64,000 nt of DNA, from NCBI GenBank assembly GCA_030522415.1, contig CM060109.1, positions 27,230,892 through 27,294,891 of the forward strand, given 5' to 3'. Position 1 is the stretch's first letter. Each line of letters starts with the position of its first letter. The DNA comes from Channallabes apus (lineage: Eukaryota; Chordata; Actinopteri; Siluriformes; Clariidae). The position numbers and the translations under genes are program-made. Under the pieces are notes generated by a model. It was not told the origin of the DNA and searched no databases. It saw only the letters and a program-made list of their open reading frames with translations. This document shows positions 36,701 to 48,700 of this stretch, piece after piece.

Positions 36701-39700
36701 TTGAATGAATGACTCCAGAATTAAACTAAAAACAACGGAATTTCAACATTTATTTGGAGCTTTTATTTCACTTAACATCCGTTCACACAACGTCCAACCT
36801 CAAACAAAGCCGAGACTTTTAAGGTTCATAACAGTTCAGAAATTCCAGTCGAGTTTGGGACGAACACAACAGCCTTCTGCACAAAGCACAGGCATTATAT
36901 GTCTCTTTCACACAAAGGCTGTCTCAAGTGTTAAAGGATAATCTCTCATTTAATTTTCTCTGTTTATTTACTTTTACAATACTACAGTGAATTGTTTTGT
37001 GGATCCCAGAAAGAGCCCCGCCCCGCCCCGCCCACGCCACACTGCCCCCACCCGAGCTGTGACCGTCCCCGGTCACCATGACTCTCAGTCTTGCAGGCGT
37101 GAAGACGGTCGGCGTGGTTCTTTTGTGGAGAAGCACATTGGTCCGGCTGGTAAGGCGCAAGACGGTCTCGGTGGAGCAACACTCGCGCCCGCCCCGCCAA
37201 CCGCACCCGGTAAATTAACTCGGCGAGCTGAACGATTACCGTACAGGGGTCCACCCAGTGAGACATGAGCTTGGGTGAACGCCCTCTCTTCCTTCCGGAA
37301 CACACCTGCTCACCAGCAGCAAAGCCTCGCCCCTGGCTGTGAGTGTCCACGCCCACACGCTCCACAGGTGCCCCCACCCGCGAACATTATTTTATTAAAA
37401 GAATTCAAATTTTCATAAACAACCTGATATCAGGTCCCATTGTCCATAAATTAATGCTGCTACTATGTTTTCAAACATTGCTGTTGGGTAGCTGCTACTG
37501 TATACACCGATCAGCCTTAACATTACAATACAAAACATTAAGCCCAATATTGTTTATGTTCCCCTTTGTGCCAACTGGCAGCTCGGGTCCCTCAGGAGGG
37601 GTAACTTCACAAGATATCTGAAGGTCTGTTAGGAATCATTTGGAGTAGTTTTTTTGTCGAGCACATCCCATCGATCAGATTGAGATCTGAGGAGCCTGGA
37701 GGCCAGGTCAGCGGTCCGCACTGGGCCCCATGTGCAGTAGGCTGTGGTACACTGGGTGTACTTCTGCCTTTCTATCATGGCCAACATTTACTTTGTTTGG
37801 AGATTTGTGCTGCCTAGGGTTTTCCGTGGGATTGGACTAGGCAGGCTGGCTTTTGGTCCCATCTGCCTGGTTGAGCCTTGAGTTTGACTGGTATATTAAT
37901 TATAACTGATAAATGTTAATGTGTTGGTGTTGATGCTATGGCTGATTAGTGTAACTGTGTGTATTTTAAGATTGAAGATTTTTATTTTAAAATGGCAGAA
38001 ACAGCCACAGTCCTCCAGAGTACATGGTCTTTGGACCAGGGCAGCTACTCTCTTTGTGATTCATTGCATTTGACAGCAGGTTTAAAAGTCAGAGAAAGTA
38101 AAACATTGACCATTACACACTGTGGAATAGAATGACTGACATGTATGGAAAAGAGTGGTCCACTCACCACTGCTAGCACTGCCATCTCTTCGGCCTCGGG
38201 CACTGTTCTCCCTTCCTGACTTCACCCTCTACAAAGGAGAAAAAAACAGATACAAAGAAGTTGAACACATGACTAATCAGAGATTAAAAAAAAAAAAAAG
38301 TTCAGTGAGCAGAATACATATGCAATAAAGTGTGAAAAAAAGGATTAAGAAATGCTGCTCTCACACTGCAGACAAGAACAGCACAATGAGCAAAAGACTG
38401 TGACACAGGAGAAGAAAGGACAGAATGTTCAACAGGAAAGGAGCTGCTGACACTCAACATTTCTATGAACACAGTTACTGATCCAAAAGCCCCTGTTGAT
38501 TTGGAAACAGCTGTTTCTCATTAAAGTACGATTTCTCTCTGCTTTATTTCCCCCTATCAAGTCAGTACTAAGACCCACTGACACTGGTACAAAAGGAACA
38601 GACACTGTACCTGTTCTCTGATCTCCTTCATCTTTTCCACTTTTTTGAGTTTGGTGGCGTATTCTTGTACCTCTTTTAACCCCATATCTGTGCACAACCG
38701 CACAAGGAATCGTAGACCTAAATGACACAAAAACTCACATGAAACTCAATACCTGATCGATGAAATGTTGAGATGTAAATGAAAGAGAAAATGGTCATGC
38801 AAGTTACATTCTGCATTTTCAGGGAATTTGCGGTGAATGTCCTTATAGGTCTCGAGTGCCCTCTGATAATTTCCTGAATCAAACAATAAAAGGCAGAATT
38901 TGTGACTCAAGGAACTATGCAGAGTTTACTAGTGACTTTAAGTTGACACAATTACATAAAAATTGCCATACCACTTCTCCTGTAGCAGCTAGCCACCATC
39001 AACTGCCATACAACATGATTTGGCCTAAAATTTACAATAACATGAATTCACACACATACACACACACACGCACACACATTCTATCAATCAATCTTAATGA
39101 AAGCATGTATCAATTTCTATTTTCTGGTGCTGATAAATAATAGGTTATGTGTACAGTATATACATATACTGTATACAGTACATGAATAATGAACAATGGG
39201 TAAGGGTTAGTAACACAAGTGCACAGAGAAAAAAAACAAGTGTAGGAGTAAAGTTTTTGTTAAATAAGCAACAAATGTTGGAAATTAAATCCCACTTGTT
39301 TTCATCACAACAGTATTCTGTACAAACAATGCTATACTATATATCCAAGACTGCATTCAAAAACAGGCAATAACTTACTGGATAAGTGTTGCTCTTTCAA
39401 AATACTGAATTGCCTTTTCACAGAACTGGGTGTCAATATAATATGCTCCCAACCATTCAATTAAATGAATGTTTGACGGAAAATATCTGAAAGACTGAGA
39501 ATAATCAAGGCTTTAGTCATTTTTACTATACTATACTTCTACAGTTTATAAAATAGAAATGTGTCAAACATATTAATTGACAATTAAGCAAAAATGTTTT
39601 TAAGCAGTACAGAGGAATGAAATTCTAACCTCATAATAGTACTGGAAAGCTTGAGACTTATCGCCTTCGCTGTCATATAACTCTCCCAGTTTGGCCAGTA

Positions 39701-42700
39701 CGTGAGGGTCAGTGGGGGCGACACTGATTAGCTGCATGAACCAATCAATAGCCTGGTGTGGATCTTCCAACATCTCATATCTAAAGGCTGCTTAAAGAAA
39801 ACTAACTCTCTGTTAAAACCCTCACAGTGCTACATTAAATTCAGACAAATATATTAAACGGAACTGACTGGACTAAGCATTCGTTAATATTTCTGAAATG
39901 TGTAATTTGGGCAATTGCTAAAAAAAGGATACAGATTGGCCACCTGATACATAACTTGAGCACTGTTCCTAAGGATGGCATGGAGCTTCAGGAAGCAGTC
40001 GAGGGCTTCTTCTAACCGTCCTAGTTTCTTATAGGTCAACCCTACAGGAACAAACAAGCACTGGTCAACACAAAGCTGCCAATACAGTCAGGTGAACAAC
40101 AATGCATGCATGTTCCATGAATTGTACCAAATGTCCATCAAATAGGTAACATAATTAAGAGAAAATTAGCCTCTAAAAATTTTAATTAAAGACCTAAATT
40201 ATAAAGCGCTTCTGTGCAGGATGAGTCATTCCGAAGTGCTTCTTTATAAAATTCTGCGGCTTTCTCGTAGTCTTGTTTCACGAACACCGTGTTGCCTTTA
40301 TTAATGAGAGCAGCAGGATTGTAGCGGTCAGCATTCATGGCCAATTCAGCATAGCGATCGGCTTGGTCAAAATCCTTCTCCTGTTAAAAGTGAATTTATA
40401 GTATTTAATACAATATATAAAAAGTAATATATTGCAATTTAAAGAGTATTCAAATACGCTCATATTTTTCCATTCTGTTTGCCTAAAATTAATGACATTT
40501 TATCATTAATATACAAAAAGTAAGCTAAATTAAAAGTATTACAAGCCTTTTACAAATTCACTCAAATTAAAAAATAATATGCAAATAAGTCACTGCAAAA
40601 AAAGATATCTTAGCAAGTAAAAGATTTCTTCAATATAATAGAATTTATCTACACGTTCCTAAAATAAGATTAAAACAAATAAAATTTAAGAATAGTAATC
40701 TTAATTCTAATAAGATTTTACTAAAAGATTAAGCAAAAATTCCTTGTTCATTTGGCAGATAATTAGATAAATAGAACAATATACATTTTGCTTACAATTT
40801 TAGTACCGTTTGACTAAAAATAAGTTTAAAAATCAGATATTTGGTTTGTTGTAAACTTATTTTAAGAAATTATAGATAGGTTTGGCTAGATTAAAGAATA
40901 TTTCACTTAGTTAAGATAATTTTTTGCAGTGTTTTTACATTATTTGAAAAGGCACTTCTTAACCTATTTACATATATTTAAAGTTCCCTCAGCATCATGC
41001 AGTGACAGAATGCTGTTATTATGTTTTGTAATAGTAATGACTGAGATCTGAGTGATGGTTCTCCTTCAAACAATAACCTGGAAATCAACCATAAAACCAC
41101 AGGAGTGGATTTGAACCCAATTAAACATCTCTAGACACTTTCTGAATGTACTCGTACCTCCAAGTCACCTACTGTAAACAACAAGCAGGAAAATATTTTT
41201 ATATTTAATATAGTTCTTTATCATTTAACATATATTTAAATACATGTAATGGGGAAAATACAATCATGGTTTCAATTATAGGGTGTCTTACAGTATATAT
41301 TTACCAAATCTGTCTTGTACAGAACTGACATATCTACAATACATACCAAGAAGTAGAGAAAGGACAGGTTAGTAGCAGCAGCACTCTTCACTCGACTGTC
41401 TTTCTTCTCAAAAGTTTTCAACGTGTCCACTGCCTGCAGAGGAGTACCAGTGTGTCAGATAACTGGTGTATTTAGAAATACTTGCTTAATTACAGGCTTT
41501 CAGTGCCTACTATTCAACTTTAATACATGGTTCTGACATGTTTACAAATCTTCAAGAAAGATATTGTTAGTTAAAGTGTAGAGTTAAAGAGAATAAGAAA
41601 CAAAAGTTGTTTTTGGATCAATTCCAGATTTGGGATTCAACTGAATTTATTTGGCACAAATGACAGGAGTAGTATTGGGGCACACTGCACCACAAAGTTC
41701 ACTCATTCAAAGATATAAACTGTAACAATACACACATACCTCAGCCTCAAAAGGCAAGCAAATGTAAATGCAGAAAAAGAAAAAATGTGGAATTTAAATG
41801 TGTGAAACACTGAAGGAACAGATAACGGGGTGAGAAAAAAAAAGATATGTGCGCTAATATGTCACATTCATATTTATCCATGCAGTACACACAAGCTAGG
41901 TCAAGAACAACATAGCGGAGGTCTATTATGCCTCACCTGGTTAAAGTTCCTCTGTCTTAGGTAGGTGATAGCTTTGTTAATCTCGAGATCATTGGCCAGC
42001 TCCACATACTGCGAAGCTTTAACCATATCTACACACCTAGAACCAAAGCACCACATTCACCATTCAGGCATAAAAACCATCCTTTGTGATAACTGTCTAA
42101 TTGTCTTTAGCTTACATATAAATTGTTGATGTTCTGTTATTACTACTATGTACGAACTACTACGTACGTATTACTACTACTACTACTACTACTACTACTA
42201 TGACTACTATTATTATTAGCATCCGAAGGAAGAAGTAGTAGTCATCTTAGCATCTTCGCTAGTATGTTAGTTTACTGTAGGTTACTTTTGCACAGCCCTG
42301 TATCATATTTTGCAATAAAACTCACCAGTCAAAACCTGCTGCAAAAGTGGGTTCAATGGCTGGAGCAATAAGTTTTGCTGAAGTCATGATGTACTTCTCA
42401 GCTAAAGCTTTTCTACAATAGAGCAAATAATGTATTAACTTTACAAAACATCAAATGACAATTCTATACTGTTCCAACCTAAGCAACAACAGTATGGTCA
42501 TAAAGTCTCCAATTACTACATCACCTTAAACATAAAAGCTTTCATTACAACTTTTATTATCAGCAATAAGCAAAATCTGGGTAAGCTACAAAATGCACCA
42601 TATTTAATATTGAATCATTAAGATGTTGTGCATTTTATTTTTCAGAATTTTAAAAACTCTAAAACTTTCTTTTTATTTTCAGGTTTAAACAAATATACAA

Positions 42701-45700
42701 TATATTTAATTACTGCTTCATAGGCTTTATAAAAACCTCCCGATACCTTTCTCTCTCCATTTTTCGAAGCTCATCATTTTTGATTGCTTCAATCAGTAAG
42801 CTTGCCTGGGGGTCATCCTAAAAAGATTGGATCACACTGTTCAATTTAATAAAAATCTTACTATTAGTTACAAATTATTCTAGCACTAACAGCAAAATAA
42901 GCTTTACATTCTCTTTAAGCTCACATTTGTAGAGATGTACTTCTCTTCGTCATCGATACCCAGGGGCACAGAGATTAGTTTCTGGAAAGATTTTTTCATC
43001 ATTTTACGGTCTCCAGTGGCATAGTAGCACAGAATTAAGTTGAAGCCTGTTTTTATGTTGGGACTCTCACTCATAATGTGCTCATAAGAGGTTATAGCAT
43101 CCGAGTACTGGCCCATGCGTATGAATGCAACACCAATGTTCTGCATGATCTTGATTCTGTTGGATGCAGCAGCAAGCAATCAACAGATGTCACACTACAT
43201 AGAGCACTCATACTAACTGATCTTTTTTTGAAACTTACCTCATCTCTGTGTGTACATTGGAGATTTGGTCCAAAGCCATACGATAAAATTTTATTGCCAT
43301 GGGGTAGTTTTTCTGTTTAAAGTAGATATTAGCCATGTTAACTTTTAGTCGTCCTATATGGAAAAAAAGAACAAACGGACAAATATTGAGGTTGAAGATA
43401 TACATGAAACTTTTTATATACTGCCTGTACAAAATAAAAAAGTCACACAATCTAATATTTCATTGGAATAATTTTTGCTTTGATTATAGCTGTGGCATTG
43501 TTTTACACATATGCAAGTCGCATTTTTTTCTCCAAGATTGTATTTATGATGCAAGAGTCGGACCGATGTGTAAAGTCTTTTCCATCACGTCCCAAAGATT
43601 CTCAATGGGGTTAAGGCAGGATTTTGTGGTGGCCAATCCATATGTGAAAATGATGCCTCATGCTCCCTGAATCATTCCTTAACAATTTGAGCCAGATTAA
43701 TCTTGGAATTGCCATCTTAGAATATGCCTGTGCCAAGAAAAAAATCCATTGGTGGAAAAACCAGATCATTAACCAATGTAACCCTTGATCATAACACTGC
43801 TCCCACAAGATTGTATGGTAGGCACTAGGCATGATTGGTGCATCACTTCATTCACCTCTCTCTTACAAGGTAAATCTGGTTTTACCGGACCACATAATCT
43901 TTTTACAATAGTCCATTCTTTATGCTCTGGGTCAAATCAAACCCTTTTTTTATTAGCCTCACTGATAAGTGGTTTTCTTAAGACTACACAGCTGTTTAGT
44001 CATAATTCCATAAGTTCTCTTTGCATTGTGTTTGAAAACGCTCTTATTTTCACTATTAAACATAACTGTTTTTTGAACATGTACTGTATGTAGTTTTTTA
44101 GTATTTGCGTTCAGTAAGCATTTAAGGGATCACACATATTTTGGATGTATTTCTGACCACATTTCCTCCTGCAAGATGATTATTCAACACTATCCTCAAG
44201 TTGTTTTAGTCTTCTTAGTTTTCTTTGCTTTATGCAGGACAATAATTTGACCATTCTGAAAGAGAATAACATCTTTGCCACAACCACAGGATATGTCCTC
44301 TGACATCGTTGTTTAAGAAATTAAAAGCTACTCACTACAAGTTATTTAACCAAATGAGTACTCACATACTCACTGGGTGAAATAATCTGTTGCCAGCTGA
44401 ACCGTTTTAATCACCGCAGTAATTTTGCAGTAATGAATGGCTCTTCATGCTTAAGTAAACACTTGTGGTGAAGTAAACACATTGGCTGGGCAATGTATAT
44501 TGTAGTTGATTACCATATTGACTATATAATTTATATAAAGATAAGTATTTAGAATTATTGTTAACTTTTATAAATTAATCACTACACCAAATTGTGTTAA
44601 GTAACATAATTTTATCGATAAAAAAAATCTATGATGTACTTAATTTTTTTAGAGTGTTCCAACACACTCTAGTCTATACTGGAGTCTATACAGTGATATT
44701 ATCAATCAAAACATTAGCCATAACATCACCTGCATTGTTGAACATCTTGTTCTTCACAATGACCTGATAAGTGTTCAAGGCTTCTGTGTTCATATCATTG
44801 TTAGCGTACTGATTTGCCAAATTAAACAGCGCCTGAACAACAGGAGCACAACAAAACCAAGTATTTATTAGTATTTCAAATGTAATATAATTTAAAAGTG
44901 GTTTTGATTAATTACAAAGAAACTCACTGAATAGGTTAAATCCAAATTGATATGATCTGCAGTGCCAGTTTGCTCTCTTTGCCTCAACAACACCCTTTCT
45001 TTTCTACCAGCTTCTTTGGCTTTTTCTAGAGACTAAATGAATAACAGACAAAAAGAAATGACAACAGTAGAGTAATTCAGAGATGCACATGTAAAAATCT
45101 ACATCACTCAAATGTAATTACATTGTTACAGTAATTAAAAAGTTCTAATCAACACACTTTTCTGCATTTAGACAACTCACTAAGCTTTTTAATGTCAACT
45201 TTTTTACTTACCAGCTGTAGATCTCCAGTTGCATGAGCCATACAACTCTCCTCAATCAAGTCATTCACTTTCTTTTCCAATATCTTAATCTTTTCTTCTG
45301 GTCTGGATTGAACATAAAAATGGTTAATAAATTCTTTAGACTATGGGCTACATAAATGTACAGTACCAGTCTAAAGTGTGGACACACTTACAGTAGAATT
45401 CAATTGTTTTTCTTTAGTATTTTAAGTTTGTACATTCTATAACAATACGGGAGACATTAAAGTAACTCATATGAAATGTAATTAATTTAAAAACAACAAT
45501 TAATCAATCATTTGTTATTTTAAGACATAATGGTCAGCTGCTCTGGAGTAGTTATTGTAAGAACAGTATTGTCAAGTGCATTTGCAAAAACCATCCAGCG
45601 CCATTATAAAGACCATGCCATCAAAAAAAAGGCCAAGACTTTCCTCTGCTGCAGTGGAGAAGTTAATTTAGAGTTAAGTTACTACCCTTAAAAATTACCA

Positions 45701-48700
45701 AATCAAAGCACCTGAGATGAAAGCTGTTATCAGGCTGAGGTCTGCCTGGGATGTGTGTGGTGACTAAGGACAGTTCCACTTTACCATGAAGGCAGTCCAG
45801 CCTAGGACTGGAATTTCATAAGTAGCAGACACATCTCAATATCCACTGTTCAAAGGAGAACATTGTTTTGGATGCCTTTAGCATTGTTTTACAAGGCAAA
45901 AAGAAATACAGTGGCTTGCAAAAGCTTACAGTGGCTTGAACTTTTCCACATTTTGTCACATTACAGCCACAAACATGAATCAATTTTATAGGAATTCCAC
46001 GTGAAAGACCAATACAAAGTGGTGTACATGTGACAAGTGGAACGAAAATCATACATGATTCCAAACATTTTTTACAAATAAATAACTGAAAAGTGGGGTG
46101 TGCGTAATTATTCAGCCCCCTGAGTCAATACATTGTAGAACCACCTTTTGCTGCAGTTACAGCTGCCAGTCGTTTAGGGTATGTCTCTACCAGCTTTGCA
46201 CATCTAGAGACTGAAATCCTTGCCCATTCTTCCTTGCAAAACAGCTCCAGCCCTGTCAGATTAGATGGATAGCGTTTGTGAACAGCAGTTTTCAGATCTT
46301 GCCACAGATTCTCGATTGGATTTAGATCTGGACTTTGACTGGGCCATTCTAACATATGGATATGTTTTGTTTTAAACCATTCCATTGTTGCCCTGGCTTT
46401 ATGTTTAGGGTCGTTGTCCTGCTGGGAGGCGAACCTCCGCCCCAGTCTCAAGTCTTTTGCAGACTCCAAGAGGATTTCTTCCAAGATTGCCTTCTATTTG
46501 GCTCCATCCATCTTCCCATCAACTCTGACCAGCTTCCCTGTCCCTGCTGAAGAGAAGCACCCCCAGAGCATGATGCTGCCACCACCATATTTGACAGTGG
46601 GGATGGTGTGTTCAGAGTGATGTGCAGTGCTAGTTTTCCGCCACACATAGCGTTTTGCATTTTGGCCAAAAAGTTCCATTTTGGTCTCATCTGACCAGAG
46701 CACCTTCTTCCACATGTTTGCTGTGTCCCCCACATGGCTTGTGACAAACTGCAAATGGGACTTCTTATGGTTTTCTGTTAACAATGGCTTTCTTCTTGCC
46801 ACTCTTCCATAAAGGCCAACTTTGTGCAGTGCACGACTAATAGTTGTCCTATGGACAGATTGCCCCACCTGAGCTGTAGATCTCTGCAGCTCGTCCAGAG
46901 TCACCATGGCCCTCTTGGCTGCATTTCTGATCAGCGCTCTCCTTGTTCGGCCTGTGAGTTTAGGTGGACGGCCTTGTCTTGGTAGGGAAATCGTTTTGTA
47001 GCCTAAGCCTGCTTTAAATTTCTCAATAACTTTATCCCTGAACTGTCTGGTGTGGACTTCATGGTGTTGTTGCTCCCAATATTCTCTTAGACAACCTCTG
47101 AGGCCATCACAGAGCAGCTGTATTTGTACTGACATTAGATTACACACAGGTGCACCCTATTTAGTCATTAGCACTCATCAGGCAATGTCTATGGGCAACT
47201 GACTGCACTCAGACCAAAGGAGGCTGAATAATTACGCACACCCCACTTTGCTATTTATTTGTAAAAAAAATTTGGAATCATGTATGATTTTCGTTCCACT
47301 TCTCACATGTACACCACTTTGTATTGGTCTTTCATGTGGAATTCCAATAAAATTGATTCATGTTTGTGGCTGTAATGTGACAAAATTTGGAAAAGTTCAA
47401 GGGGGCCGAATACTTTTGCAAGCCACTGTAAAAATAAAAAAATACCACTGAATTAGAAAATGTGGTCAAACTTTTGACTAGTGCTGTATATTGCATATGG
47501 AGTGCTAAGTTCACATCAATGAGGTGTAAGAAAAACAACAGATAACACACGTGTCTTCATTTTTGGCTTCTAACGGTGGAGCTGGCCCTCTTGATTGTCC
47601 AAGTGGATCAAAAGTGGAGCCTGGAAAAAAAAAGAACTGTTTGCAAATGTTTGTAGTCTCCAACAAGTCAGATACAACCATATTGTCAAGTAATAATATA
47701 TAAATGTAGCACTGCATGAAATTCCATAAACACAAATTTAGCTGTTATATCAGTTATATCAGAAAATTTGTCATTTTCACACTTACCTCGAGTCAAAGTG
47801 GAGGAGTATCCTGCTGCACGCACTGCAGTCATGGGACGAGCAGCACCATCCTTGAGTAAAAAATAAGATAAAATAAAACTATGACTTTCTAAGTCTACAA
47901 AGAAATTATGAAAATATTGCACTAGAGAGTGATATTCTTACTTGCACTGCTCCAGTCATAGGCCTTCCCATTGAAGAACCTATAGCTGTTCGTAGCTAAT
48001 GAACAACAAAAAAAACTATAAAAAAACAACATTCAAAACTAAATAAAATATTTGGTCATGCTATGTCTGAAATGTCAGTAACTCAATATTAATTTCTTGT
48101 TCATGTAACGGTTGTATTTAATTGGAGGCACACTGGCCTATTTGTTGGCACTGTTGCCTCATTTTTTAAGGCTGGTTGCCAGCTGATTGGTCTTTCTAAA
48201 TTGTATCTGTGTGTGCCTGTTGTTTGCAGGAGAATAGGGTCCTCAACAGTGCATCTTCCCATCATCCCATTGTATCATCTTATTGCTGAAATGCAGCACT
48301 TCTTGCTCATGCAATATTATTTACATATTCTTTAATAGATTTTCTCTACTCCTGTGACATAAATAATTCCAATAATTTTCTTTCTCACCTTTAGGCGTAT
48401 TTCAACAACCTTGACTGCTATGAGTTTTTGTAACAGCAAACATGCTAAGAAAATCTACTCCCCTTCTCCACTATACTGTATGTCATATATCATATTACCT
48501 AACATCTTTTAATGTTTAAAATGTATCTATGAATATAAATTTAACTATGCTACTTACGCCAAAAGATGTTCCTATGGGTCTTCCTCCGGCAACAGCGGCA
48601 GGATATTTTGCAGTCATCTAGAACGAACAGGTTGTAATAAATATCTATCACAAATGTGCTGAATAACACATTGCCAAAAATAATTTCCAACTGCTGACAA

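Larger units (their letters stand above)
45361..47486 (+). mobile_element. Older Tc1-like element, split by a younger Tc1
   Basis: Left end CAGTACCAGTCTAAAGTGTG, right end AACTTTTGACTAGTGCTG, both beside TA. The left part carries a plus-strand transposase relic ([12 protein letters not shown]). A younger Tc1 (45909-47428) splits it, leaving 58 bp of the right end. Confidence 0.8.

Noticed and set aside
36982..37377. Overlapping plus-strand frame in the Gypsy remnant
   Set aside because: The minus-strand reading matches integrase; the plus-strand one is its shadow.
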